A stretch of DNA of 64,000 nt from Prinia subflava (lineage: Eukaryota; Chordata; Aves; Passeriformes; Cisticolidae), in NCBI RefSeq assembly GCF_021018805.1, contig NC_086248.1, positions 22,886,922-22,950,921 on the forward strand, in the 5' to 3' direction. Below, piece after piece: positions 22,113 to 37,500 of the stretch (position 1 is the stretch's first letter; each line of letters starts with the position of its first letter). The notes under the pieces were generated by a model, which was given only the letters and a program-made list of their open reading frames with translations, was not told the DNA's origin and did no database searches. The position numbers and the translations under genes are program-made.

Positions 22113-25100
22113 TGTATAATTTTTACAATCAGACTATTTTTCAAGAAAAAAAAGATGCTAGAACAAAACCCAACATTATTATCAAAATGCTGCTGGAGTT
22201 GTGGCAGCTAGTGAGTTTGGAAGGCGGTTCCCTGGAATATTGAGTACAAACAATTAATCATCCTTTAATTGGAAAATATATCATTAACAGAAATTTATTA
22301 CCCAAGGTAAATTCTCACTACCTGGAAATAATGTCGTTTACTGAAAAATTAAATTGCCTTCCTCTGGTCTACAAAAACAGTAGTTTGTTATTTTATGATA
22401 GACTATACAATAATATTGTGTGGTAGTGTAGTAGAAAATGGATATTTCAGGATAAATTGGATGTCCTTCAAATATATTCATAAGAAAATGATTTATAATA
22501 AAGAACATAACTCTTAGAATATAATAGTAAACATATATTTATTTCAAATTTAATTGAGAACAAATCTGGGATGCTGGTTGCAGTGTTGGTTTTTTGGGGG
22601 TTTTGTATATTTTTATATATATCTGAGCAACACCTGGCTTTTGATGTTGATATACAGACATTCATGGGTTTACATATTTGGTAGAAACCATCAGCATCTG
22701 AAAGCTGAACAAATTCAGTATTCAGTCAACCAATAATGAAGGAGTATTTCCAGATGGATCCTGCCAGGTGTTAGCAATTAATTATTGATATATTCAGGAA
22801 AATATTTAAAGGTACATTCAAATATAGTCTTCCTGCATGAGACTGCTACATTATATTGATGGTTGGTGATTGTATGAATTTTCCCTTTCTATCTTACACA
22901 AAATGTTCAAAACAGATACTTATTAAGATATCAAAGATATCACTCTGGCAGGTTATTATGGGGCCTTTTGAAATCAGGGTTTGGAAGAGATTGTTTCAGA
23001 ATGTATTTTGAAAAGGAATAATGATCACCCAAAAATGTGGAAGTTTTTCTTCTGCTTTCTTGTTTAAATGCATACTTAAATAGCAGCCATGAGTTACTAA
23101 TAAAAAATCAAAATAAAATTAAGCATAACCTCCTGTTAATGGTCTGATTATGCTTTTGAAGTGCTGAAGGACAAGAAGAAACATGATTTACCCAGTCTAT
23201 GATTTACACAGTATGATGCAATAGGTCAGCTGACAGCACAGAAGATTGATGTCCTGTCTTTCACAGAGAAGGGACCACAGTAGAAAAGTCACCATAGAGG
23301 CATGGAAATGCAATGTCTATCAAGCCTCTCACTGGTATCATAGCTCATGCTTTCCCAGCTCAATTTCACTGTCTCAGCTGGATGGTGAATAGTGGTGACA
23401 GTGGTTTCTGTGATATCAATATTTGTCTATAAATTCTACCCTATAGGAGCTTGCGAGAGACTACCTCAGGGTTCCAGTCCAACATATAGAAATAATGATG
23501 TGACCAATGAACTTAAACACTACATTCTATTTCTCTTTCTGCTAAAAACAATTAATTTTATTTTTACATGACTGAAAGTGGTCTTTGAGCCTATTTCTTC
23601 TTGAATATACCTTTGAAATAATGTTAAATAGAGCTAGGCACAGAGTTTCCCATCTGTAAAAAGCCACCTTCATCTCTTCTTCAATGAGATTTCTCTCTCA
23701 TTGTGTCTTACTCTTAACAAGAAAAAGAAAAGTTGGGATTTGTTTTACCTAACTTTGACATGTAGAATTTTAGGTTACCTGTACACTAGTGAAGTTTCTG
23801 TCCTTTTTCAATCAAGAGAGAAATATTGGTGCATCCAGAAAGTAATTAATTTTGCCTATTCCATAAGCTTCTTTTACAGTGAAATGATTCTCCTTCTGCA
23901 TTTATTTCTTTGCATTTACTATGGAAGGAAGGCAGTATAGCTTACTCAGTCTTAGAAATGTATACTCTGTGTACATAATTCTTATCCCCAAATATCTTGA
24001 AAATATTGCTTCAAAAAGAGCTCACAAAATCTTTATCCTAATGTCACGCTACCCATGAAAGGACTGTTCTACAACCTGAAAATTTGAACAGGTTCCTATC
24101 TTTCTAGAAAAAATTTCAGTGTGGAGAAAAGCTATCAAATGAGTTTCAAATCATGCCAGATGCGTTCATGATATAAAGAGGGTGAGACAAGGGGAAAGAT
24201 TCCGTTCAAATTCAGCTGTCTACACATTGGTATCTGCATAGGTGTCTCCCACAAGTGAGATCTGAGCATCACTGTGTTTGTTCAGTAAGATTTTACTTGT
24301 CCTAGGGTCCCCTGTGCAGGCTCTTTTTACCTGTCTTAAAGGGGATGAATCTCACATTTTTCCCATGTCACACCCACCAGGGCATCCTATAGTGTCTCAA
24401 ATTGCTGTAGGTGTCGATGAAGTTAAATTAAACCACTAGTTAATGTAGTCAGTGGAACCTAAACTGTGATTCAGCTCTCTCTAAACATAACCACTGTGCC
24501 ATTTCATTGCTCTAGTACAAGCATCCATCAGCACGACCAGTCTTATCAGACACATCTGCAGGCTACAACAGCAGCTTTCTGGGAGGGCTGTGACCTTCTG
24601 GTGCACGAATCAGATGTGAGGCTGGATATGGTCAGCTGAACTGCTTACAAGTCTTCTCAATCTATTATGTTGACTCCTATTGGCTGTAAGGAGGTGTTGA
24701 GCCACCCATTATGGCAGTACATAATCAGGGAAACTGACCCCTAAGTCTAAGTTGTTTTAATCTTGAGACAGATTCTACCAATGAAACTTTTTGATGGTCT
24801 TTCTAAATTCCAGAGTTCAGACCTGGTGTTCCACACTTCTGAAGTCACACCAAAATTCAGAACAACATGAATCAGAGTTTTTGTTCTCGTCTATCTGCTT
24901 GCTCCAGCTGAGAAAGATGCTGACAGGTTTTTATGTTTGCATATCAGAGCAAAGGGTCTGCAAAGCCATTGGGCATCTGGGAATGCTTCAGGCAGGAATT
25001 CCAGGGACAAATACAAAGTCAACACATGTGGCTTCTTCATTTTTAGAATAGAAATTTTGACTGTGAAGAAGGGGGTATGGGCAGCATATTGCTCTGCTCC

Positions 25101-28100
25101 AAATATGCTTTTAGCCATCTGGGTCTCTACCTAGCTGAAGCAGCTTGACCAATCCTTTTGTAATTCCGAAAATTTGTTTATTTTATATATTAAATTATAT
25201 ATGTTTTTTCTAAAGCTGCCTGAACATTTGCATCCTAGAGGACTATTTGAGTATCTTTAAAATCTCAGTGAACATATTTAGACAGAAGAAAATGATCTCT
25301 TCCTTTGGGAACCAACCATAGTATTCTCTCTTGGATCATTTTGGGCCTAAAGATTTAGAGGGAAAAGGTGTAAGATCTGAAAGCCATTCAGATTTACCTA
25401 ACTTCCAGATGATAACAACTTGAAAATTAGGGCCCTGGAATAAATAGGGTTCAGATAGAAAACAGAGGGAATTTAGATTGATTGTACTGTCAATGTGGAG
25501 ATTGAGGAACTTATGAAATATAAAAATTTCACAAACATACATCAAGAAAGATCTGAGCTTAACTGCTGAGTTTGAGAATCATCTTTCCCTGGAGCTTAGG
25601 TGACTTAAATTGGAAATGCACATTATACACCTGTGTCTCAAGCTTTTATGGATGAAGTTAATTGGATAGAATTCCCTTTTTGCAGGTGGAGGGCTAAACA
25701 AGCTTGTGAATCACTGCTTTGAAGCTAGTTCGTGTCACTGACACCTCTCATTGAAGTTCAGTTTTCATTTCAGTCTGCACTGTAAAATATGAAACTTTAC
25801 TATAAATTTTTACATTCAGTTGCCATAATTATTTTGATTTCTGAATGTTCTTGCTTTATGTTCTTGTCTAATTTAATTGGTTTATGTACAAAGAATGGTC
25901 ATCGTTGATAAGAATGCATGAAATGACATTTCACACTCTAAAGGTGGCTGGTAACTGATCCTGAGAGAGATCCATGGCCATGCTGTCACATATTCAAGAT
26001 CATTAGCATTGATCATACATGTGACATCTTTTCATCTCTGTTTATACCCCCCCTTGCTTCAGAACATTGTCTTTAAACCTTTTATGTTCCAGAGATCAAT
26101 AAATGCCATTTTTACTATTCTATTGGACTGCGTAGGAATGGAATTATAGATGCTGCTGTTCAGGGTGGTATAGAGGCCAACAGCATTTTAAAATTAGGTA
26201 TGTCTATTATCAACAATATTAAGAGTTAATGAAACAGACTTCAAAACAACAAAAAATGTGCACATAAATGCATTCTTATCTGACAATATAACTGGCTACA
26301 ACCCAAGTGAATTTTTGCAAGTTATAACAAAATACTAATAAAAATAACATGAATATATGTAGTCAATGATCCCAATTTTGTCTTGCACCTTTTTTCCCTA
26401 GAGAAAATAAGGTTTTGATTGTTGTTTTGTCTTCTTGCAGAAAAAAGAAGGGTTTTCTCTTGCTTTCCCTTTCTACCCACCAAAGAGACAAACAGACACT
26501 TGTCCCTTCTCTGACTTGCACTGGATCCTGTCCTGAAAGTTCTTTTCTCAGATTTCACAGCAGCCCAAGGATACAGACTTTTTTCTTGTGAGGCTGCCTG
26601 ACACCAATAGTTATGCCAAAGCATCTTTTCAAACAGCTATTTCTTTGAAGAGAGGGCTCCAAGTGATTCTATTATCTAAGGTTGTGTCTTCTTCCATCAT
26701 ACAAAGAACAGGCTGTTAGAGGCCTCTCTACACAGGCAAAGCTTGCTCCTGATGTGACTGACAGACTAAATAGTAGGCTTGAAAGCATATCTTACTTCTG
26801 CCCACCATCCTTACCAGATTGTCCCTTCTAAGCAGCACTTTTTTCTAGTGAAGCATCTCTTGCAGCCTCCTGGACAGCACAGACACCAATCTGACTCCTC
26901 ACACTTATGGATTATTGCTTTATTTCCTTTTTCTCTGAGTATCAGCTTTGACTTTTCTTCCCTTAGCCCTTACACCTCTTCTTCCTTCTAGAGACATCCT
27001 GTTGAGATGCTGCCTCTCCTCCTGCTACTCCTCTGCAGCTTCTCTTTTAATGAATAAACTGAGCTCTTCCTGGGATGAGCCAATCCATCCCATTCCTTCC
27101 TCTAAGGTTTTCCATAAATCTAGGTATGCATCTGTCACACCAGGGTAAACATACACTCCTCTCCTGCCTACCTTCACAAATTTTTTTTTCCAGGGAATCC
27201 ATTCAGGATTTTTATTGTGGGAATTTTTTTATGTTTTCATTTGGGATTTTGGTTTGCTTGTTTTTTGAGGGGGAGAACTCAACTCAGTTAAATTGTCCTA
27301 ATGCATATTAAACTGCTGACAAAACCTAAATATGCTTACAAATTATGTCCCACCAGCCACCTCTTTTCTGTAGTTGTCTTACTCAGAGTGTGTCTCCAGC
27401 AGACCTGTTTGACTAGAATATTCTATGTAATACAATGTCTTCTTTTGATGTTTTTCTTGTAAATTTCCCACAAATTCTGAAAACTTTCAAGCTTGTTCTT
27501 AAGGTATTCCAAAGATAAGGAGCTTCCTCAAAACAAAATTTCCACACTGAACCAGTGTACTGGTGAAGAAGACAATTGTAGGATCATAGTCTGACTTATT
27601 TCCTACTCTGGCTCAATACCATTTCATGTAACAAATAGAAAGCAAAAAAAATTGGAAGGAGCAAGTTACAAATTGGACCATGTGAGATGAGTTTCTATCA
27701 CATTTATTATTGTTCAGTGTTTATATATATTGAGGATAAGGCCAGTGACATGTAAATGCAGCAAAGATTTTCTTAACGAGGGATGAGTAAACAATTCATC
27801 ACTGCCCCTTTCACTGCTTGCACTAAGGTCCAGTGAAAAGGTACCACAGATAGAAATTCAGATATAGAGAACAGAGAAAAAATTCTAAATCAATATGCAC
27901 AAGACTAATGATTGAAAAAGTAATTTTTACATAGGCATTCATTTATTTTTGAGTGTTTTGCTCTGCAGCCATTAAGGTTGGTTGATAGTGATTTTCATAT
28001 CAAATTCACAAGAAACATTTTCCTACCTCTTTTAATTCATGAACATACAGTGACATATTTTGCAATATTTTGTTCCAGGAAAAAAGGATATTTTTGAAAT

Positions 28101-31100
28101 TGTAAAATCCTCATTGAGTTATCCACGGTGTCATAGAAAAAAATGTACTTAGAAAGTCATGTTAGAAAGTATATTTGTTGTGAGGTATTAATAGTTTGGT
28201 ATTTGTTCATCCAAAATAGCTTTAAGATTTAGAAAGTGAACCATTTTTAAAACTTAATGTAAAAGGAGATCACTTTCCTCCATGTTTTGCTTTGTAATTT
28301 TTTCCCCAGATTTTAAAGCTCCAACTATAAACAGATATTGATATAATGTCTACATGTTGATATACTGCATATGTATTGATGTAGCTTTATTATTTTAAAG
28401 CTACTTCATTCCCTTCTACCCCAAAAAAATCAAAGCTATTTCATGTCATTTTTTGGAAATGACATATGTAGACTTTTTAGAGACCAATAGTATATTCTTA
28501 TATTTGTCCTGAATTGAGGTTTTGTACAGAAGAAGGAAAAAAAATTATTTTATTTTTGCCTTCAATTGTTGGACAAATTAATATACACCTGTAAAGCAAC
28601 AGTAGTAACAAAATTACTAAATAACAAGAAAAGTTAAACTATCAGACAGTGTTGAAAATATGACCGTAAAACAACTGTGACATTAAGAGAGTTTGATTTG
28701 GACTGGCAAAGTGTTTCTAGACAAAAGATACATGAATCTGTAGCAACATTACTTGGAACCCTTTTGTCATCTAGTGATTGAAATTAACAGAGACAATAAT
28801 CTCACAGATAAAGGTAATTAACTAATATGAGAAGCTTAAGCAATTGTATTTGTAGATGAGGTTTGCCAAAAAAATTATAAACCAAATTATTTCATAAAAA
28901 GCCTGATCAAATGCCCACTAAAGCCCATAGGAATCTTTCCTATGATTCAGTGAGCTTTCTTCAGACTTGAAACAAAACATCAAAGCATTCATAGAGAATA
29001 AATGCTGTTACCAGAATATTTTTAATTTGAATTTTTATTAGGAAGAAGTTTTGCATAGTGGGCTGAGTCTGACAATATCTGCTTTTCTGTTGACTGGCAC
29101 AGCAGTTTTTTGAGACAATGTTCCAATTGTGCCAGGACAGTAATTTGTACTGGTGTTACCACTGACTCACCTGCACCCACTGGTGTGACACCACTGTCCT
29201 TGGCTCTGAGGAGTGTGTGGTAACAATGACTTCAATTGCTGCCTGCTCAATTTGCTGTACTAAATGCACCATTCACCCTTACTTGTGTTTGGAGATTCAG
29301 CTTTCACCACAAGCAATCCATACCCAAGGAACTCCTGGTTGTCCTGCACAGATATTTGCATTGTTTTACAATTAGAGGAGCTTATATACAAAGATGATTG
29401 AAAGTTAATATAAAAGTATAGGGTACTGACACTAAATAAGATGTACTGCACAAGAAAAAGAAAATCCACTGACACTTAAAAAATAGCTAGATAGCACTAA
29501 AATCTCGACATTTTGCTTTGTTTGATTTATTAAATTGTCATTAGGGACAAAAAGCCATTCAATAAGTCAGTGTAACTGATGTGTGCAGCTGAGCCTGGGA
29601 AACTAAAGTAAATTAATTACTCCATTGCTTGTTAGTTTCTTTCACTACTTATTAACACATTGGTTTTCTCCTTTGGTAATAAAAAAAACCTCTGCTTCTT
29701 TATACATCAGCAAAAACAGTCCTAAAACTGTAATTACATCTCTATCAACTACTTGTTTTTTACTCAGTATAAACATGATATTTCAATTTTGCTTTTGTTT
29801 GACCTTAACAGAATTGTTCTTTTAACTCTGCAAGTTCTCTTTCACCTAGGCTCCTTGGACAACTTAATTTGTTTCAGTACACTTCTTACACATATTTTGA
29901 CATTTTGCAGTTAATAAATCAGACCACCTAGTAAATGTAAATGAGCAGTCATCACTGAAAAACCTTCTCTCCCCATGTTGAAGATTCCTGGATGTATTTT
30001 CTCTGTACTGTAGCTGAAGTATCACCATTTTCCTGTGCTGTCAGGCATTTGAAAAGAGTGCAGATTTGTAGAGTCTTTCCCTCAATTTTGCAATTTTCAT
30101 GTTTGTTTTCCTGATTTTCTCATTACAGGCCAACCTCTATTAGCCTGTACCAACAAAAGCAATATTGTTTACTGCTCACAGTCCTGTCTCTCTGTTTATC
30201 TAAAATTTATTCACACCAACAGAGAGGTGTCAAAACAAGGTTTTTTACCTCCAATGAATTTCTGGAACTTGCACAAAAGCTAAGTTGTTTTCCTAAACAA
30301 TTTTCCAGGGCAAAAGAGGCCTATCTTAATCCCAGGGTTATTCTAGTTATTCTAAATTTCCAATCAGACACTGTAAATATCTAAATGAGAACATCCAAAC
30401 TTTAGTTTTATAATGATTTCAAACACCATCAACACAATTTTGAGCTGACAAGAGTAAGAACTTTATTTTATGGTCAAAATCAATCAAAATCTTCCTGGAT
30501 TCGATGTTTCCTGTGGAATTTGTAGTTTTGTGTGTTATACTCCCTCTTTCAGGAGGAAAGAAAAAAAAACCCAGCAGCATAAGCTACAGAATTAGGCTAA
30601 GTGTGGTATAAACCTCAAATAGCAACATCTCAAAAGTAGCCTCTGTAGAAATATAATATTCATAGGAAAAATTCATTGGTTTGAGGAGAAGGTTAAATGA
30701 TCCTTATATATGTCTCTCTCATCCTCTCTCTCCTTATTCTTGTCATTAAGAGACAATACTGAGATGCTGAAAACATTTGCAGCAATGGAAATTAGAGTTT
30801 ATAAATATTTCACACAACCAGATGATTATACTTGATTAATTAGTTTTCAAGGAGCAAGTTAAAAACCATGAAAGCATCAACAGACCTCTCTGAATAAATT
30901 CTCAAAGAGAGTATCTGTAAGCAGCAATCTCTTATAGCAGAAGTAGTACAAATTGCCAAGGCCACCTACCTCAAATACATGGGCTGTAGTATCAAGAAAA
31001 AAAAATTGATGCTTATTTTAGATAATAAATCTGTATCTACTCCAAGAGAAAAAAACAAGATACCTATACCAGAGTGCAAATATGAAAAAAAAATCAGCAT

Positions 31101-31379
31101 TTTGGGGGTTGAATCTTAATTTTAATCCTGATTTTTTTAATACCATCTGCTACATAATAAGACACATCTCCTATCTTAAAGTGATATCTGAAATCTTTTA
31201 AGACCACTCAATATGGATGATAACTAGTGGTTAGAAAATAGTGTTTTCCCACACCTGCCAGCACCATTCAACATCCAATGATCAATTAATATAAAAGTCC
31301 AGTAATGAATAAAGGTGATGTTGGTCTCCAAGCCAAGTGACCATTTTTTCTTGCTTAAAACGGAAATTTAAGATTGTCC
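22113..31379. other. Long AT-rich stretch without recognised genes
   Basis: About 9 kb in which I found no credible coding region, RNA gene or well-preserved repeat. A nested inverted repeat at 25984-26026 and an AATAAA at about 26098 hint at an old LTR end around 25870-26190, listed separately. The stretch from 26430 to 27200 is pyrimidine-rich and holds frames of 66 to 100 codons without motifs. The rest is dominated by short A/T runs. Confidence 0.5.
25984..26190 (+). repeat. Possible LTR 3' remnant
   Basis: A nested palindrome (TGTCACAT...ATGTGACA enclosing GATCA...TGATC) is followed by 'ccagagatcaataaatgcca', an AATAAA in a context like avian LTR R/U5 regions. No matching ends or duplication were found, so the call is weak. 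Confidence 0.25.
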
Positions 31380-31546
31380 AGAGTTGTGGGTGCCCCATCC
31401 CCAGCAGTGTTCAAGGCCAGCTTGGATAGAGCTCTCTCAGCAACCCAGCGTAGTGAAAATTGCCCCTGCCCATGACAGAGTGGCTGAAACCTGAGGGTCA
31501 TTGAAGTTTCTTCCAACACAAACCTTTCTATGAATCTTTGGAAGTA
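31380..31546 (+). mobile_element. CR1 LINE 3'-end fragment
   Basis: Landmarks are 'ggtgccccatccccagcagt', 'gttcaaggccagcttggata', 'cagcaacccagcgtag', 'cctgcccatgacag' and the end block 'ccaacacaaacctttctatg'. These are in CR1 3' order on the + strand, with about 165 bp kept. Confidence 0.88.
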
Positions 31547-34500
31547 AAAACAATATTGAGTTTACAATACTGGTTCTGCTGTTAGGACATTAGTTTAAAT
31601 TAGGCTTAATGTATATGCACATGTTGAATGCATTTCAACTGTTAATTTTTGATTCTTTATAGGAATGACTAAGGATTCCAAAGTTTGAAAATAAAATACA
31701 ATTTCAAGATAGTATTTTTGCATTCCCATCAATCCATGAGATGCAACATAGAAGGCAGAATCTTCAGCTGCACTAGATAAAAGATTCAGTGTCCTAACTG
31801 AAAGAAAATAGTAAAAGAGGGCAAAACTCCATTTTATCCTGATACAGAGTAAGAACTACACCCTTTTTTAATAAATGCATGAAATAAGTTTTGAATTTGC
31901 TAACATTGGAGTTAATTTAGTTGATAGGGAGAGAAAGGAAGGTGTAACACTTTGCAGCACAGGCATACGTGTAAAATACTTATTTTATTTTTAAGAAGGA
32001 AAAATTCTGCTGTGGGAGCAAAATACTTGCTAGTTTACATAACAGTTCAAATATGGGGACAAAATTCTTAAGAGGTAGTGCTCTGCATCTCTGATGAACC
32101 TGGGTACTTGAGAAATAAAGTTACTTCTCTTTCAACAGTATTTTATTCTTCCCCAGCTAATTAATGGAAATAAGTAGATAGCTGTCTTTAAAACTGGAGA
32201 AAATAATTTTTTAACAGAAAGAATGCAAAAAAATTGCCAAAGCTCATGGGTAGTTTCTGTCCTATTTCTTTGCCAAAACAAGCAACATTCAATAATAATA
32301 AGCTAGATTTCACTACATGTAATTACTTGTGTTTGATTATATCCTCTCAGAAAACAATACCACTCTGTCTACCAATAAAAATAATCATTGCTCAGGTTGC
32401 AATGCACTTATCTGAAAAGCTCCAGCAAGCCATAACATGATCTTCTACTCTCTGAGGCTGTAATCTGTAGTTATCCCTGCACAACTACTGCTTGCTGCAC
32501 ATACTGTGTAAATTATGTATTTTGATTTTCTATCACTATCATAATTCTACCTCCTTACTTGAGGCCTGCTTTTCATCCTTTGTTATCTAAATGGCTTCTG
32601 TCTCAGCATGGCTATACTGCCATGGGAATATATCAAGAACAAGAGCAAAAAACAGAAGGAAAAGGTAGGTAAGCAGCAGTAAAAAAGGGGTTGGAGTGCC
32701 AGAACTGATAAAATGCAATCAGAAAAAAAGAAAGAAAGAGCTGATGGGAAAGGTGTTCCAAGTAGCAAATTTTCTAGTCACATTTCTGGTTCATTATTCT
32801 TTCATTACTGGAAGCTTTATTATTCTCTGGGATCATAGTGTAGGCAGGAGGAAAAAAACATCAAACAAAGCCTAAAACATAAGCAGAAGAGTCAGCAGTG
32901 TAGTGGTTGAAAATAACTTTCTATCTCTTCTCATCAGCCACCAATGCAAAATCCTTCCGGTGGATATGAAAAGAAAAATTGTAAGAGATTCACCAAATCC
33001 CCTACTTTCTCTCAATTCATGTAAAAAAAAACCCACCAAGATTTCAAGGGAATATGAAAGGAATTTTTCAAATTTATTTATGAAGGGGTTTTAATGGAGA
33101 GAATCCTGCCTTGAAGTATCAAAGTGTATCTCTATTACAATGTGTTTTATATACTGTGTAGATATACTCACCAATGTTAAAAATAGATTTACCAAGTTCA
33201 ACAAAATCACTTCTGTCAATTAATATCATATTAAAAGCAAGAAAAACTTTTCTTTTTACTTAACTTGCTTCTGTTGCATTTTCCTCATGCTGAAATCTTT
33301 TCTTCTTGTATTATGAGAATGTAAACTGGGACATCCTACAATCCCAGTCTTCTTGGTCTCTCCTTGGATGGAAGCCTTTCCATGCCTCTATCTTAATTGA
33401 CTCTTGAACTCTTCATGTGACAATTTGATCTAAACTAGGTAACCATGCCAACCTTCTAAATCATAACCTCTTCAAAAAAACCACCAAAAAAGCGCCAAAT
33501 AATACAGGGCAGCTGTTATAAAATAATAGCAATGTTTTAAAATGCTACCACCTGGTGGTAACCGAGTAGCAAAACCTTGACACATTAAAAAAAGATGACC
33601 ACATGCTGCCTCAGACCGAATATAAATTCAAACCTTACAGGGGTTGCAAACAGGTGAGTGGAACTGAATGGGATTGCACTGTTACACCTACAATGTCTTG
33701 AAATTATGCTCAAGAGAGGAAACATATATTCCCAATGTTGTATGAGCTAGAGCTAGTGGTAACTGTTTTGGAGTTGGGTGCTCTTCAATTCACATCCACA
33801 TCTCTGGATAGGAAATCAAAATTGAAGTCTCCTAAACAAGATGACTACAAAGGGCTTGGTGCTTGATATTGAATAAGTAGGGTATTTTTCCCAGTACAGA
33901 GGAAAAAAAAAAAAAAAAAAAAAGAGAGAGACAAAAGGAGAAGAAAAGGCTGTATTTTCTGAAAATGTAATCATACTGACTTTAGCAGAGGTGCTGGCAC
34001 AGCAAAACTCCATTCAGAGCTCCCTTTTTGACTGCATTATATAACATGATATGTATTAATCAGTAGGTAAGGTAATGTAAAGTAGAAAAATGTATTCTTC
34101 TAAAAATATCCAGTGATAGCTTTTAAAATCTTTACAATTGCCACTTTAAGGTAATGAAATCCCCATTCTCTGGGCAAGGAAACCAAGAACATTGAGCGCC
34201 TCCATAAACTGAGCTAAAAAAAAAATGAAAACTTTTATCGCAGACACCATGGACCTGGTCCTGATCTCACACTGAGTCAGTATAAGGCTGACTCTGCTGG
34301 CTTCAGCTGAATTATTTCTGATTTGTACTGGACTGAGATCAAAACAAAGTCTTCCTCCAAGTCTAATTAATTGTATTTTAATTTTGATTTGCACCTGAAT
34401 TAGCAGTGAACAGTTGATGCATATGCATGAATATTTCCCTGCTAACTCAGATGATAGAAGCATATGTGCACTTCACACAGTGCTGTGTGTCAGGGTACCT

Positions 34501-37500
34501 GGAGAATATGGTTTTAGCTGGTACAGACAGATCATAAGGGAGGATACCCCCAGGTATGAGAAAAATGCCTGATCATTTGCATAAGCAGCTGGCAGTGTGC
34601 TCAGAGAGCCAAAAGCTCTCACCACAACTGCAGATCACCATCACATTGCGCTGCCTGTGCTTCTGAATGGCTTCTGTACATACATATCTTTCACTACAGA
34701 AATTACAGTTCCTTTTTCTGCCTTTCAATTTATTGTGAAGCTTAAAGATGAACATGCCAGCTCTTCACTTTCCCTCAGATATAGGAAGCTTTTCCCTATA
34801 TGCAAAACCTTCTTTCTTTTTAAGGAAAGAAATAGAGTTCTGTTTTATATACCCTAGTACATTCAGTTTCCTAATCCAGAATTGCTGTGTTGTTTGACAG
34901 ATGCATAATAGCCCGAAATGCATGGTAAAGTTGAAAAAGAGAGTAACATTTGCTGCAGTACAATATTTCATGTAAAAAGCTATACAGTTGCAAATTTCCT
35001 ATATTATTTCCTATACTTATGATAGCATATAACTGTGATATCTATTTGCACTTACATTTTATGATGATCATTGCAGAAATTGACTACTGTGAAGCAGAAT
35101 AGCTTGTTCAAATAAATAAGGAAACCTTTATTTAAAAATAAGACGACCCTTCCCTTTTTTCCAAAATAACAGGATTTTAGACTCTTTTATGTCTGTCTAA
35201 TTTGTTCTGGTCCATGTTATTTCAAATACACTAGAACAGTAGTATAATACACAAAAGCAATAAATGCCTTCAATTATTTAAGCCATGGTCAGGATGCTTC
35301 TTTGATTGGGGCCGAAATGGAAGGTGATTTGCACATCATTACAAGTAGCTGCTACTAAAATCATTTTAGTAATCAAAAATATTCTTCAGATTTTTTGAGG
35401 TGGGGGGATTTGCTCATATTTCTGAGGAATGATCAAGAAATGAGAATTTGATTTTTTTACAGTATCAGTTCTGTCCTGACCCCTTGTTGTTACTGGTGTT
35501 TATTTACATCAACAACACAATAGGGCATTCTTTTGAACACTCATTTTTCTGCAGAAAATCACACAATACTAAATATACTTAATATTGTCAGCTTGCACGT
35601 TTTGTAAACCTGAGCATTGACCCAACTTTCTCTCAGGTGACAGTCTGGTAGTGGCTTAAGAGCCTTGCTGAGTAACTAAGATAGTGATGGATTGGAAAAA
35701 CAAAACCATTTCAGCCACCCCCTACACACACACACACTTCAACCATTAAAGTTAGATTAGGTATTTTCAGTTTGAAGTCTGGCTGGTAAAAGGTCTGATT
35801 GCCCAGCATTTTGTCAATGCCCATAAAGCAAAAGGAAGTGTGCATCGGGGGAGAGGAATGAAATTACTGATGGGAGCTGCTGGTTGAGTCAGAAATCAGG
35901 AACTACTAGATAAGTGTAGTGTGATTAAAATCAAGGTAACATAGCTGGCACTAATAAACAAGATCCTCAAGAGGGACAGTCTAAAGCAGTGTAAAGAGCA
36001 AGGGAGACAAAAAAGATGAAGGAGAAAAGAATGCCACAACTTCAGAAAAAAAAAGGATGTTACATTTATATTAGAATTCCATGAACAAGTGAAACTACTT
36101 CACAAACAGTGATATACACATAGTTCTAGATAAATCTGTGACAGCCATGTTATGCAAAAAAAAAAAAAAAATTTGTAAACAACACAGTTTTCTCAAACTA
36201 GGAAGGGCTTAAGCAGAAATTAGGTCAGAGCACCAAACAAGAGTGGTTGGGAGAATCAAGGGCATGCTAAAGCAGATGAAAACCAGAAAGAATATTTGGG
36301 CTGCAAAGCAAAAATCTGGAACTAAAAGAGGCAGACATCAAATACAACTTCAATCCTTAATAAAAGCAAAGCCAGAAGTCAGCCAAGGGTACATCTAGAC
36401 CATTATAAAAATAGAGTATAATACAAAATGTAGTAAAAAGCTCTTTAGAAGGGTGCTTCTAGTGGATGAAGGAGGCTATTCCAATAATAGAGATGTCTGT
36501 GTGTAATATTTTCAAAAGTTTCAGAGGCAGCAAGGTATTTGCACATTCATTGCATACATAATGAGATAACAGAATGAAGAAAAGTTGTAAGGAAATTTTA
36601 TTAAAAATGGAAAAGAGGGACTAAAGCGTTAGTTGCATAGTTAGAACAGTATAGAACTTGGCTTCGCAATCAAGCTGAAAAGATTTGGTAAAGAAAACAA
36701 TAAATAAAGCTACTTATTGAGGACTCAGACTTAAGTGCCAGATACATTTTTCATACCTGGTGTTTCAAGAAACTAAATGTCAAATGCTGTATCTAAACCA
36801 GTCCTTAGCATCCAACACATATTGTTTTATAGAACGATCAGGTAACTGTATCGTTTTAAACTGTGTTTTTCAGCAAAGAATATATTGATCTTGATTTGTC
36901 AGCCTATTGCTTTGAACCTGATCTAGTGAAAGTAAACAGGTCGTGAGACAACAGTTGAGAGTAGTGGCCTGTTCTTCAAAGAAATTAACCCCAGGGATTT
37001 CTATAAAAGAAAACAAAGAAGGTCCTGAAGGTGAAAGTTCTATGGCACACCACAAAGAATGAGGTCTTATTATATTGTGGTCTGTGACTCTCAGCAATTG
37101 TGACACAAACAATCAGGCAAGTAGCCTGAAATTCTAAGCAATATGGCCAGACTGATCCTTGGTATAACTCCATTTATTTGGAGGAATTTGTATCCCAGAC
37201 AACTGTTTTGTTGAGTATAGTTCAAACCTGATGTAAGCAGCTTCAACTCCCTTGGTATCGGTGCAATATGACCAACTTAGCGTAGGAGGCCTGGACTTGC
37301 TACGTGTCCCTTGTATCAAACTGATTTTGCAAAACTCCAGTTTGTCAGCCCTTTTGATATCTCCAGAGAACTGCCCCCTTCTAGTACTGCATTGATTCAT
37401 TGCTTAGCTGACCTTTACAAATGGACCAGAATAGAATGGAATTTAGTTCTATAATGTCTTTCATTCAGGAGATGTCTCCAATCACTGATAAACCATTAAG